From positions 49,973,058 through 50,037,057 of the forward strand of contig CM049310.1 in assembly GCA_026874595.1 (NCBI GenBank): a DNA stretch of 64,000 nt, read 5' to 3'. The position numbers and the translations under genes were made by a program. Within the stretch, counting starts at the first letter, position 1. Every line of letters begins with the position of its first letter. The DNA comes from Sipunculus nudus (Eukaryota > Annelida > Sipuncula > Golfingiida > Sipunculidae). Positions 24,687 to 37,284 of the stretch are shown here, piece by piece. The notes under the pieces are model-generated. The model saw nothing but the letters and a program-made list of their open reading frames with translations. It searched no databases and was not told the DNA's origin.

Positions 24687-27608
24687 TTTTTAGCTCAGCT
24701 GACTGAAAGTCATCTGAGCTATAGCGATCACTCTTTGTCCGTCGTCCGTCTGTCCGTCTGTCCGTCCGTTAACCAGGCACAAATCGTAACCGCTGGACCT
24801 AGAACCTTGTAACTTGGCATTCTGAGAGGTCCATGAAAAATCTCCTTGGAAAGCAGAAATTAGGTCTCTGTTACCCATATCCTTCGAGCTATGGGGCCCC
24901 AAAGTACCCCCCAGAAAAGTCCAAAATTTCATACAAAAACTTCAATATCTCATTAACAACTTGACTGATGGTCATGATTTTTGGCATACATATTGATCAT
25001 GAGAGGTTCCATCAGTTCCTGAAGACTGGTGGCGCCACCTGTATTTTTCGATTTTTTACGAATTTTTTTCTCTATTTTTGAGACCTTTAAAAATGTGAAC
25101 ATCTGTTAACATGGCACAAATCGTAATGACTGGACCTAGAATCTTCATTCTCAACACACTAGAAGACCTATGAAAAGTCTCCCTGGAAACCAGAAATTAG
25201 GTCTCTGTTACCCATATCCTTTGAGCTATGGGGCCCCAAAGTACCCCCCCAGAGTAGTAAAAAATTTCATACAAAAACTTCAATATCTCAATAACTACAT
25301 CACTGATGTTCATGATTTTTGGCATACATATTAATTATGAGATGTTCCATCAGTTCCTGCAGACTGGTGGCGCCACCTATATTGTTTGATTTTTTTACCA
25401 TTTCTTCCTCTATTTTTGAGACCTTTAAGGATGCTGTCATCTGTTAGCATGGCACAAATCGTAACGACTGGACCTATAATCTACATTCTCAATACACTGA
25501 GAGACCTATTAAAAGTCTCCATGGAAACCAGAAATTAGGTCTCTGTTACCCATATCCTTCGAGCTATGGGGCCCCAAAGTACCCCTCAGAGTAGTCAAAA
25601 TTTCATACAAAAACTTCAATATCTCAATAACTACATCACTGATGGTCATGATTTGTGGCATAACTATTGATCAAGAGGTGTTCCATCAGTTCCTGCAGAC
25701 TGGTGGCACAACCTGTATTTGTTCGGGTTTTTTTTTTTTTACGAATGTTTTATCTATTTTTGAGACCTTTAAAGATATGAACATCTGTTAACAGGGCACA
25801 AATCATAAAAACTGGACCTAGAATCTTCATTCTTGACACACAGGGAGACCCATGAAAATTCTCCATGGAAACCTGAAATTAGGTCTCTGTTACCCATATT
25901 CTTAAGGCTGTATGGCTCCAAAATACCCCCCAGAATAATGGAAAATTTGATACAAAAAGTGCAATATCTCAATAACTACAACACTGATGGTCATGATTTT
26001 GCATACATATTGATCATGAGCTGTTCCATCAGTTTCTGCAGAGAGGGTGCGCCACCTCTATTTTTTCAAATTTTTACGAATTTTTTTTCTCTTTTTTCGA
26101 GACCTTTGAAGATGTGGTTATCTATCAAGAGGGTACAAATTGCAACAACTGGACCTAGAAACTTCATTCTTGTCATGCAAGGAGGCCCATGAAAAGTTTC
26201 TTTAAAAACTTGAAATTAGGTCTCTGTTACCCATAACCTCTGAGCTATGGGGCTCCGAAGTACCCCCCAGAATAATGGAAAATTTGATACAAAAGCTCAA
26301 GTATCTGAACCATTCTTATATTGATCACCATGATTCTTTGCATGGATATTGATCATGAAATGTTTCATCAGTTTCTGCATTCTGGTGGCGCCACCTGTAT
26401 TTTTTCAAATTTTAGCTCAGCTGACTGAAAGTCATCTGAGCTGTAGGGATCACCTTTTGTCCGTCGTCCGTCCGGCCATCCAGGCGTCTGTCTGTTAACA
26501 GGGCACAAATCGTAACCGCTAGACCGGGAATCTTCTTACTTGAAATCCTGGGAGGTCTATGGAAATTCTCCTTGTAAACCTGAAATTAGGTCACTGTGAC
26601 CTATATTCTTTGGGCTATGGGGTTCTGAAGTACCCCCCAGAATAATGCAAAATTTAATACGAAAGCTCAAGTATCTGAACAACTAATGCATTAATCACCA
26701 TGTTTTTTTGCATGGATATTGATCATGGAGTGTTTCATCAATTTCTGGAGATTGGTGGCGCCACCTATATTTTTTTTATTTTTTACGATTTTTTTTCTCT
26801 ACTTTTGTGATCTTTAAACATTTGGTCATCTGTAAACAGGGCACAAATCATAATGACTGGACCTAGAATCTTCTGTCCTCACCTCCAGGGAAGCCCATAA
26901 AAGGTCTACATGGAAACCCGAAATAAGGTCCCTGTTACCCATATTCTGTGAGCTATGGGGCTCTGAAGTTTCCCCAGAATAAAGATTTGGTCATATATTA
27001 ACAGGGCACAAATCATAATGACTGGACCTAGAATCTTCTGTCCTCACCTCCAGGGAAGCCTATAAAAGGTCTACATGGAAACCTGAAATAAGGTCCCTGT
27101 TACCCATATCCTTCATGCTCTGGGGCTCCGAAGTACTCCCCAGAATAAAGATTTGGTCATCTGTTAACAGAGCACAAATTATAATGACTTGACCTAGAAT
27201 CTCCTTTCTTGATATGCTGGGAGGCCCCTGAAAAGTCTCCTTGTGCACCTGAAATTACATCTCTGTTACCCATATCCTTCATCCTATGCGGCTTTGAAAT
27301 ACCCCCCAGAATAAAGATTTAGATTTGTTAACAGGGCACAAATCATAATAACTGGACCTAGAATTTTATTTTTTGACATGCTGGGAGATCCCTGAAAAGT
27401 CATCTTGTAAACCTTGAAAATAGGTGTCTGTTACCCATATCCTTCATGCTACAGAGCTCCATAGTACCCCAATGAATATTGGATGATTTTATACAAAAGG
27501 TCAAGTTTGGAAAAAGTATTTCATTCAAATTTGACATTCAGATGATAAAATTACTTTTGTCAATGTCTTCCTGGTCAGCTGAGCGTCATGACCCCTGGGT
27601 CACTTGTT
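24687..27608 (+). mobile_element. R1 element copy B, composite with two 5' ends
   Basis: The first 5' end is at 24687-24720 (hairpin TAGCTCAGCTGACTGAAAGTC and its partner). Units carry palindromes at 25028, 25366, 25702, 26045 and 26384. A second complete 5' end, with its own hairpin and CCGTCGTCCGTCC leader, starts at about 26408 inside a T-run of a unit. After one more full unit (palindrome at 26754) the array changes to shorter, ~160-bp units without the palindrome (26820-27450). One shared 3' end closes it: GTCAGCTGAGC, GACCCCTGGGTC and CACTTGTT at 27574-27608. It is non-coding. Confidence 0.65.
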
Positions 27609-29813
27609 ATAACTTATAGGGATATACCTATCAACATCTGGGTTGTTCTCCGGACCAACGGTACCGATAAGAAGAATCATTCACCGAGTGCCTTTGGTCT
27701 TTCTTTGTAGCTCAAATTTGAAACAACAATACAATAATTTTATTTCAATTTCATTAATCTATAACCCGTTCAACCTTTTTCCCATTAGTGCATACGAGCG
27801 GGGCAAAGATAATATCTTGGAAATTTCTTTGGTAACAAAATGGTTGTGCTGACAGATAAGCTAATAGACAAAAGAAGGACAAATTCTATGGATTCGCCGC
27901 CACCATTTTTCGTGGATCACATTATGTTTTTGCACAGGTAGATCAGGTCCTCGGTAATGTTGCTAACTGATGCTATCGCACATATTTATTAAAGAATTCT
28001 TGAGGGTATGGGAAGTGGCAAATATGGCAAAACATAAGTGTCTCGACTGGTAAAGAAAAAAAAGAAAATTCGCCCACTCACACCATATTTTTTAATCCCA
28101 GAGTCCGTGGAATTTTTTTTATTCTTTGGATTAAAATCAGAGGAAAATTCAAAATAATAAGGTTACAAATGTTCTACATTTCACACTGATTGACACGTTT
28201 TAAGATTTAAAATATATATATATACAATTACACGTGTATAAATGGCCATAGAGATTACCGCGTGCCCTTCTTTATAAGATTTTGAACCGGATACATTATT
28301 AAAAAATACAGTTATCCTTTTTGTTATCGAAAGAGCTCGTTGGATTTCTCACTTATGAACACCGACCATACAGCTTGACAGCCAGTCTCTGCACCTCTTT
28401 GGCTTATAGCTGTAATGCAAAATACATTACAAATCAACTTTAAAATGAGGAATTAAAGTTCACTTTTAAATTTAAAATTACCATGTTAAAATGAATTCAA
28501 CTTCAAAGAACCGAATAGGTGATATACCCTTTATTTCCTTGACCATTTACTGTCTAATACAACAACCGGGGCCTGGAACACTAGAATGGCGTCAACAAGC
28601 CTGCGAGGGGCCACCAGAGACAAAGGAAGTGATGGAGCAGTTTCCGTCGTCCACGTTTGGGAGAAGCATACACCGGCTGATCGAGGAAAGACGCAGTCCT
28701 CTTACACACGAACGATCGATACATGCGTCTGAAACAGACCTGCAGGCCCCCCTGTAGTTATAGGTCTGTATGAGGTTTTGCAGGGCTAGCTTCCTGCAGG
28801 AAAATCCGAATCAACACGGCGTCGGATTACTCGGCTGGCTGCACTTATTAAAATAATTGCTTACTAAAATACATGGCAATTAACGGCGAGCACCTGTTTC
28901 CTTGACGCAATAACGCTAAGTGTAGCACGGATTCGATGGAGGAGTCCATATGTATTTTTAGATATGTGTGATATGATGTTGGATACAACCAATGCTTATT
29001 GGGATTTTGATGCCTTGTTGCTAGTACGCTGTGCACGTATTGCAAATATGACTTATGCCGAGATGTATCTAATGCTGCACGGGTCAGCGCATGGACTGAC
29101 GGATGCTCAGTGCGCAAGTGTGACCTTGTAAATAACCGCCATAGTCCAAATACAGCAGTGACACGGGGATGTTACACGGTACCGGTTTCCAGGAGAAAGC
29201 AGCTTTGAAATATACCAATCTAGTAGGTACTGTACTTAGTTGGTCCTATATATAAACCCACATAATCCCTTAACGTGATTAAAGCACGCTTTTGATTACT
29301 GGCTCTTCATGTTTTACCCCGGCCCCTTGCGGCGTAGGTGGCATACACGACAAACGGGCCGTATCCTATCCACGCTATAAGGGGATCGATCAATTAAGAT
29401 CATGGAAATATCGTCGGTGATGCTGGGAGGTTTAACTTCCACATTTGTCATTTATCAGTGTGACCCGCAGGATATGTCGTCCTTTAAACTCTGACAACGA
29501 TTAATATAACCCACCACGACGCACAGCCCTGTGTTACAGTTATAAATTAAATACATGTTAACATGTGGGAGTATGTTCTGCAGACCATTGCAGCAGAGTT
29601 AATATTGCTGCTGTTCACAATTACTCATCTTCAGTCAGGCGTGGTAACACCTGTCATCGTGCAAAGCTCTAACAAATGACAGTACGTACGCCTACTCTCT
29701 TGCTTTTCATAGCTAATGCACTCTTTTTTTACATTTATAATAAAATATTCACCCTACAATGAATTTTACAATGATGTACTAACTTATCGTTTTTTTTTTT
29801 ATTTTCTTCTAGG
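27609..29813. other. Region between R1 copy B and the ankyrin gene; no supported gene
   Basis: Two overlapping ORFs at about 28491-28757 (88 codons) and 28586 onward in another frame (~50 codons) show no domain. One could be a 5' exon of the ankyrin gene, but nothing decides this. TATTTTCTTCTAG at 29801-29813 is a good splice acceptor, so 29814 onward is likely 5' UTR of the ankyrin gene. Confidence 0.35.
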
Positions 29814-29962
29814 GAAATGACACGTTTGCAGTACGATTTCTCCGTATTTTGAACGTAACCGGGATATATTGGAGTGATTCCCAAGGCCACGTGCAAGTAC
29901 AAGAGGTCTTATGTTTCGTGGGGACTTCAGCGAGTTGTATTTGTTAAGTACTGACCATCAAA

Positions 29963-31324
29963 ATGATGAGTGTAAGGGAAATAGCTGAACAATTATGTTG
30001 TGGAATCGAAGACGACGACAAGTACCTCATCGAGAATATCGTGGATGACAAAATGCAAGTTCTCAAACTCGTCAGCACCTCGCGTTGTCCTAGAAACGAG
30101 GAAGGATACAGCTACCACTGGACTGCAGTTCACTGCGCCGCCAGGTGGGGGCGCACCCAGCTCATCGATTTGTTGTTGAAAAATGGCAATATATCTGTAG
30201 ACCTAACTGATGAACAAAAACGAACCCCCTTGTGGTATGCAGCCAGGTATGGCCACCTTGAAACACTCTCAGTGATTATGAAACATGGGGGTCGAAAGAA
30301 CGTGTCTGACAGGGATGGCTGGACAGCCCTCCATGCTGCCGCTAGACATGGCCACACGCAGGTTGTTCGGATGTTGGTAGGGAGTGGGGCTCTGGTTAAG
30401 GCGAGAAATAAGAAAGGGTGGACTGCTTTACATATGGCCACGTGGGGTGGTCACTTAAATACAGTCATGGCGCTGGTAGAGCTGGGTGCAGATGTCAGAT
30501 CTGGTTCCCATAGCAACACAACAGTTTTACATATAAGTGTGGAACTTGGGGAAGAAAAACTGACCAAAGCTCTGCTAGATTTGTCGGCAGATCCAAACAT
30601 TCGTTGTAGCAATGGGGTAACCCCGGTATATATTGCTGCAATGCATAATTATCAGGGACTGGTTGATATATTGCTCCAGCATGGAGCAGACGTCAATTGT
30701 TTGACAAATAATGGATGGTCACCTTTACACGCTGCAGTAGAACGCGGTCACCTTAGTATGGTCAAATTCCTGGTATCCAAAGGTGCTAAAATGTCGACGA
30801 AGAACGTTGATGGGTGGACGCCATTACATATGGCTTCCTACCATGGACAAGCAAACACTGCAAGGTGGCTGTTAGAACAAGGAGCAGAGGTAACCGTTAT
30901 GACGTCACAAGGGTCCACACCATTACACCTCGCGGCTCAAAATGGCCACCATCACGTAGCTAAGGTGGTACTTGACGCCGGCTTGGAAACAGATTTAAAA
31001 TGCTCCAGTGGAAGAACGTCATTGTATTTAGCAACATTAAACGGTGACCTAGAAACAGTCACACTGTTAATACAACATGGCGCCAAAGTAAATGAACAGG
31101 AAAATCATGGGTGGTATCCCTTGCACGTAGCTTCTGCCAGAGGCCATTTAAAGGTGGTCCAAGTACTCATGGCAAATGGCGGCAACTGGCTGCATTCTGT
31201 CAGCGTCTGGCGTAGACTTTGCATTCTTGGCTTTACAATGGTTAAGAATCTGTACGAAAGTATCTTTATGAACGGAACTGAAACAGAAAACAGGAAGAGT
31301 ATAGGTGTCAGAGGCCGAACATAA
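29963..31324 (+). CDS. Ankyrin-repeat protein, 453 codons, intronless coding exon
   Basis: Eleven ankyrin repeats of ~33 residues run in tandem from about residue 52 to 408. They start near residues 52, 87, 119, 152, 185, 218, 251, 284, 317, 350 and 383, with GWTALHxAAxxGH-type cores. The first ~50 residues are not ankyrin and the last ~45 match no domain that I know. I see no SOCS box, death domain, kinase or membrane helix, so the protein is probably a soluble scaffold or adaptor; partners cannot be read. The ATG at 29963 is followed in frame by a second ATG. An acceptor-like CTTCTAG at 29813 suggests a spliced 5' UTR. The C-terminus is less sure: another frame stays open from about 31297 to 31480, with a good TATAG acceptor-like site at its start. 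The true 3' end could therefore be spliced or shifted. Confidence 0.8.
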   Translation: MMSVREIAEQLCCGIEDDDKYLIENIVDDKMQVLKLVSTSRCPRNEEGYSYHWTAVHCAARWGRTQLIDLLLKNGNISVDLTDEQKRTPLWYAARYGHLETLSVIMKHGGRKNVSDRDGWTALHAAARHGHTQVVRMLVGSGALVKARNKKGWTALHMATWGGHLNTVMALVELGADVRSGSHSNTTVLHISVELGEEKLTKALLDLSADPNIRCSNGVTPVYIAAMHNYQGLVDILLQHGADVNCLTNNGWSPLHAAVERGHLSMVKFLVSKGAKMSTKNVDGWTPLHMASYHGQANTARWLLEQGAEVTVMTSQGSTPLHLAAQNGHHHVAKVVLDAGLETDLKCSSGRTSLYLATLNGDLETVTLLIQHGAKVNEQENHGWYPLHVASARGHLKVVQVLMANGGNWLHSVSVWRRLCILGFTMVKNLYESIFMNGTETENRKSIGVRGRT

Positions 31325-32902
31325 CGTACTCTGTAATCTTCGCTTCCGACACCACCGGTCCGCTGAAGTGATCCTATTTGGACGACATATTAGGACTGAT
31401 CTAAGCAAGCAGATGGCTGGTGTTCAGACGAATATGAGAAAACCTAGGAATATTGAGATGCGTAGGAAATGTCTGTAATATCTAACCTTCTCTTTTCGTT
31501 AATTTATTTCTACACGGTTGACTCCCAGCTGCTCTAGTAAATTATCAGGGAAAATGTGAAACCTTCGAAGTAACTGAAGGTTTCTCATGTTTTTACATTT
31601 TAATGGTAAAAAAATATGGCAGGAATTCATGTTTATTCAACTGTACCGGTTGAGATGGGGACATTTATTTGAATGTAAAATGGGTGCGTAAACGTCAGCC
31701 AATGACACGACAGAAAGTTTAATCCCCGAGTACTCAATATAATTAATTCTTGAATAGATAGGGATATTTCAGGATATTCCCTCCCTTTTAACCCAGCTTG
31801 AATTAAACTTCTTTATCAACTGCCTGTAGTCAATATACCTTCCCCATGTAGGTCGACCGTTCCAGCTGAAAAGATCAAAACATTAAGCATATTTGACGGA
31901 TTTGCCTTGATTCCTGAATAAGTGAGTCCAAATTTCAATTATCGGTTAAACTCTACAATAACAAATACGAGAGGTATAAAATTTCCACCATGGCAAAAAA
32001 ATACAGTGGAATAATTATATGTCAGTTTGTGGTTCGCCGTTGAGTATGGAGTGAATTCATGTGTAACAACCAACCTGATGACCTTATACCGCTTTTAAAG
32101 CTTAACTTCATACACTAGAGTATATTTCATGAACATTTTCGTGATCCGTGCAGCTTCCAATTGAACCTCCTTCATGTTCAGTCAAAAAATACGCCACTTT
32201 GTAATTTCATCCGTGTTTTTGTACTCTTTGAACTAAGCCTATCTCTGATCTATATTAAGCCACTTCTTAGTGACCTTTTCCACAAGTTCCTCTTTGTCTT
32301 TATCCTCTTTCAAGTGTCAGTGATGTAATAAGCCAACCATATGACACCCATACGAATGTCATCAAAAAGATTAAACGGACTCGGCTTACCCAGCTTTTCT
32401 CCAATGAGAACTCCGCAGCCATTTCTTTATACCGCATTATAATACATTATTTGCTTCGATGAATGATAATTATATGAGCAGTGAATATATGAATATACCA
32501 ATGAATGTGCTCTCGTCTAGAATGTCCTTCGCCTTCTCTCTGTATGGTATGCACTGTTAATGTACAGCAGCCAATAAATGTTATGTTTCTATAACTGTTA
32601 TCTATTGATTCCTTACACGAGGCATTTCACTTATATTCCATGTTCTACGGAAATATTAATAGGCTGGTTCCCCGTCGTCTTCCCACCGTTGCCTACTTCA
32701 AAGACGGTATTTATCAATTAACATGGATAAGGTACTGGTCACGGTAACAAGTCTACGACAGCACAGGCTCATGCCCTGATATACTAGTAAATATAAGGAG
32801 AAAATACTTAATTAAGCATAGGTTGACTCCTAAAAACATCAAAGGTTCAATAGAAGAATAATTTTCTTCAAGAAACATTCCTTATGTATATTTATCTTCA
32901 GA
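31325..32902. other. 3' flank of the ankyrin gene; no further gene seen
   Basis: An alternative frame is open until the TAA at 31479-31481 and may be a C-terminal exon or chance. ACCAATAAATG-like phrases near 32570 could be a polyadenylation signal. Nothing else is recognised. Confidence 0.35.
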
Positions 32903-34378
32903 TTTTAGATCAGCTGACCGACAGTCATCTGAGCTATAGCGGTCACTCTTTGTCCGTCGTCCGTCATGCCGTTGACGTGCGTCGTGCCGTCTGTCCATCA
33001 ACAGGGCACAAATCGTAACCGCTGGACCTAGAAACTTCTAACTGAAAGCCCACGGAGGTCCATAAAAAATCTTAGAAAAAAACCTTAGAAACCTGAAATT
33101 AGGTTAGTGTGACCTATATTCTCCTAGCTATGGGACTCGAAATCCCCCCCCCCCCGAATAATTAAAGATTTGATACAAAAGCTCCATTATCTCATTAACG
33201 AATGCATTGATTGCCATGGTTCTTTCCATGCATATCGATCAAACAGTGTTACATTAATTCCTGAAGACTGGTAGTGGCACATGTATTTTTTCAATAATAT
33301 TTACGTATCTCTTTATCTATTTTTGAGACCTTCAAACAAATCAGTCCGGACAATAACAAGGCACAAACCAATATACCTAAAAACATTTAATTGTACATCT
33401 AGGGATGTCCTAGGCAAATCTCGGAAACCAGAAATTAGGTCATGACATGATAATCTATATTCTGCGAGGTAATGGCCGAAAACATGGTTTTGAGCACCCA
33501 GAGCGTGAGATGGGGCACAACTTGTATCCATTTGGCCTACAATCTTCTGATGTGACATTTGTGGAGGTCCTGTATAAATGTCCTTGGATACATAAAATTA
33601 GGTCACCATGGCCTATATTCTGCGAGCTATAGGAAAAATATGAATTGGGCACCCTAAAAGTCAGATGGGCTCAAATTGTGTCCGTCAGGCCTAGAGTCTT
33701 CTAACGCAACACCCAGGGAGTTTCCAGGCGAATTTTCTCAGAAACCTTTATCTCGGTCATGATGACCTATATTAATTCTGCGAGTAACTGGCCATAAACA
33801 TGACTTCGAGCACTCTGACAGTAAGAAAGGGCACAAATTGTATCCTTTAGACCTAGAAACTTCTAACACACAATCAAAGGAGGTTCTGGTCAAATCTCCT
33901 TTGAAATCTGACAGAAGGTGATAAATGATGACTCATATTCTACAAGCAACTCGCAAAACAGTCAGACATTGCACCAAACTTTAGTGTTTGGCCTATAACC
34001 TTCTAATATGACATCCAGCTCGGTCCTTGGCAAGTCTTCTCTGAATCCTGAAATGGGGTCACTGTGACCTATATTATTTGTGCTATGAGCAGAAAACCTA
34101 ATTTAGAGCTCCCAGAAGGTCAGACAGGTCACAAATCTTAACTGTTGGCTCTAGTAATATCTTTCTCAATATAAAGTGAAGTCAATGTAGTATCTCCTTT
34201 GACATCCAAAGAACTATGATCAAAAACATGATTCTGAGCACTCTGAAAGTCATTCTACCCATTGTGCAAGGTTCCTTAACATTTTTTTTTACAGGATCAT
34301 AACATCAATGATAATTACATGCATCAACTGTTTACATGTCAAATTAAGCTGAGCGTCATGATCCATGGATCACTTGTT
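32903..34378 (+). mobile_element. R1 element copy C, diverged subfamily
   Basis: The left end is TTTTAGATCAGCTGACCGA with partner AGTCATCTGAGCTATAG and a CCGTCGTCCGTC leader. The right end is AAGCTGAGCGTCATGATCC, then ATGGATCACTTGTTTT. The internal units are shorter (roughly 150-200 bp), with 'ggtcatgatgacctatattctgcgagc' and 'gagcactctgaaagtcag' phrases, and lack the 12-bp palindrome. It is non-coding. Confidence 0.6.
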
Positions 34379-35909
34379 TTCCATTATTGTTTAAAATGAA
34401 TAAATATTTTGGCAATTACATTATCGTTTGCAGTTGCATTTAATTATGATTATCATGTATATGAAAACTTAATCAGTCAACAATATTCTTCGGCCATATT
34501 CACTTGAATTTGGTACAGAAGCCATGACAAATATTTCACATAGTGAAAGACTTAAGATTTCTGTCCGGTTATAACTCCAGTTCGCATAAAAAAACATCAA
34601 AGTACTAATTAACCTACTTTCATCCTTTTCTACACACTCTTTGAAGGTCCACAAATCTCCACTGAGCCTGCTTTTTTTCAATCTTTCAGTGAGACTTTTT
34701 ATCGACTAATTTCTCTTTGAAGTGTCTATGATACATTAATCAGATTATGTAACAGTCTTCATGAGATTAAACATACCTAATTCACCGAGCTCTGCTGTGA
34801 GATACAAGTCTGAATTAAGTGGCAGCTACATTTGTATTTATACTGCGTAAAAATATATAAAGAGTAAGAGAGTAATCCGCCTCTGTTTGCTAAAATTACT
34901 GTCCTTATTCACACATTTTCATACTCACCCCTAACGGACTTTGACCATGCATATTATAAGCATTTAACTCTTCCCGTTCACTCTATGGTACATTAATTAA
35001 ATTTAAAAAGAGTTTCACCTTTTTGTTACGGAACCTAATATAAACAGATCACGTATGCGTGATGAACACAAATTTTGTATGGAGATAAAAAAATCAGATT
35101 CTGTAACACTAGGCAGCGTGAAATGTCTAGGGGAATGAATAAAGAAGTCAGTGGGTTTTTGTTAACAAATAACTATAATTTATTCTTAAAACAACCCTAA
35201 CAATACAACACACTAAATCAATACAATTATACAGTAAAACAGCGTTATAGCACCAAGTCAATATAATCACACAGAAAGATAATGGTACAGTACCTGAATA
35301 CCAAAACAGTCACCACGATAAGTCCTTTAAATGTAAACTCTCGGAGAATGACAGTCCAGTGGAAAGTTTTTGCAACAACGCAGAAAGTAAACTGAAGTCC
35401 AAATGTATAAAATTCAGGAGAAAGTTCTTGAAAATCTATAATTGCCGCATTCGTCGAATAAGGTCCTGACACACGCTTCTGCGTCCGCTGGTATCTGCTC
35501 TGCTCTGCCCTCTGGTTCTAGAAAACAGCCCCGTTATATACCTTCACACCCCAAGCCGGAAATTTTCCACTTCTCAAAAAGTCTATAAGGACCCTACTCA
35601 ACAGTAAACACACGTTTCAGGAATTCTCTAGAAAGACATAGCCGTGTGTCTCTACACATACAAGGCTCATCACGTGACCCACGACCAGGCGTGAAAACCC
35701 AAGGCTCACATGACAACGAGAGTTCAACCAGTACGGATTAAACATAAAATGTAACAACAACACGTGTTACGCCCGTGTCACACAATAAAAAGAGCACCTG
35801 TAACAATATACACACAACATGAGAGAAGACATGGTAAAAATGGCTTTATATTTATTTGCTCACCTTGCTTGACTTATATTTCTTGTAAATGACTTCTTTA
35901 ATTTCAATG

Positions 35910-35911
<2 letters not shown>
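34379..35911. other. AT-rich intergenic DNA, no gene seen
   Basis: No ORF with recognisable features on either strand. Confidence 0.35.
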
Positions 35912-35964
<53 letters not shown>

Positions 35965-35976
35965 TATATAAATATA
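35912..35976. repeat. (TA)n microsatellite
   Basis: Mostly pure TA/AT repeats with a few interruptions at the right end. Confidence 0.9.
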
Positions 35977-36599
35977 ATGCGGCGTCGATTGTTTTGTTCA
36001 TTTGTTCAAATCCATAATAAGAAAGCGGTAAGTGTTTCCTAAATGAAACAGGATACTTGTGGGAGACGTCGACAGTCATCTCACCTCTAGTCATAAAGGA
36101 TTAGGTTCTTAAATTAATTATGAGTGTAATGTTTACAGTTGAATATCAACAAATACGACCGGATCCGATCACTTGGTGCCCGGTTGTCACCCAGAGATAT
36201 ATACTCTTGCAGGAGATAAGGTCCATTGTGAATACATTGCGGAATTTTTTACCAAACCCTAGCTTTAATCTTGCAAATAAAGACGCAACATATCTTGATC
36301 TGTCATTGCACAAAAGATCCTTCTGTTTAGCAGCAGCTGAGCACAAAAAAAATGCAACACGATGATTCCTGAATTCACATCGGCTGCCCTTCACCTCCGA
36401 CTTGTTTCATTTTAATTAGGCCTAGAAGGGACGTTTATGAATTATTGAAATGTGCACAAAAATCATTTTCTTGTAACATTACCGGTTTACCTTCCTGTCA
36501 TGCAGCTATGCGTTATCTAAGCATACATTATTACTAGAAAGCACAACTTTATATTAAACATTACATGATTTCAGAAAGAAAACCATGATGTCTTTGAAG
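35977..36599. other. Intergenic DNA, no supported gene
   Basis: An 81-codon + strand ORF (36120-36365) and an overlapping minus ORF show no domain that I recognise. Left uncalled. Confidence 0.3.
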
Positions 36600-37163
36600 T
36601 ACTGAAATTTTGCAGCTGTCATCATGAAATGTATTTTGACAGATATCTCAGGAACTACTGAATGCTTCAGCACCAAACTTCACAGATATATTGATCATGT
36701 GACTGCTACGTGGGTTTGAGCTGCAGTTGGCGTCATATATGTTGACCTTCTTCCTGCGGATGATGTTTTCTTTTTTTTCATGATAAGTAAAAAAAGTATT
36801 AATATCGTGACTTTCATATCCTAGTCATCGATCTCATTGAGGAAAGAAAAATAAGCTTATGAATTCAGTCAAAATGTTTAAAAATATCGTCCCTGCAGAA
36901 TTTCAGACTTGGTCAATCGCAAAATTTGTCAACTAGATGTGTTTATATGCATGTCGTACTGTCTGTTACCAATTATCACAAAAAAAAACTTTGATCGTGT
37001 GACTGCTATGTAACGGGCAAGCAGATGTAAGCCATTGATGGCACCACCTATGTTGGGCTACTGCTGATATGGTATTTTCACTGTCACTGTTATATTTCTT
37101 GATCACACATGACCATGCATATTATGGCACAAAGTCAACATAAGACCCCTGAGTCTCTTGTTT
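36600..37163 (+). mobile_element. Fragment of a further R-type repeat with an R1-like 3' end
   Basis: It has 'tttgacagatatctcaggaactactgaatg', 'gatcatgtgactgctacgt' (twice, 36694 and 36993) and GGCACCACCTATGTTGG (37038). It ends GACCCCTGAGTCTCTTGTTTT at 37144-37164, which resembles the R1 terminus GACCCATGGGTCACTTGTT. The left border is unclear. Confidence 0.4.
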
Positions 37164-37284
37164 TCGTATCTTGTACATCCTTCATATCCCCATTTCTTAT
37201 GATCTTCTTCCCCTGCACGAGATTATCCGAGCCGATTCTTTGCGCGTAATATGCAATAAATATCAATGATGTTATAAAACAAGG

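Noticed and set aside
28491-28757. 88-codon ORF upstream of the ankyrin gene
   Set aside because: No signal peptide or domain, and an overlapping frame is equally open. A role as a 5' exon cannot be supported.
30130-30441. 103-codon minus-strand ORF in the ankyrin gene
   Set aside because: Antisense shadow of ankyrin repeats 1-4.
36120-36394. Overlapping 81- and 82-codon ORFs on opposite strands
   Set aside because: No domain, no splice context and nothing that I recognise; consistent with chance.
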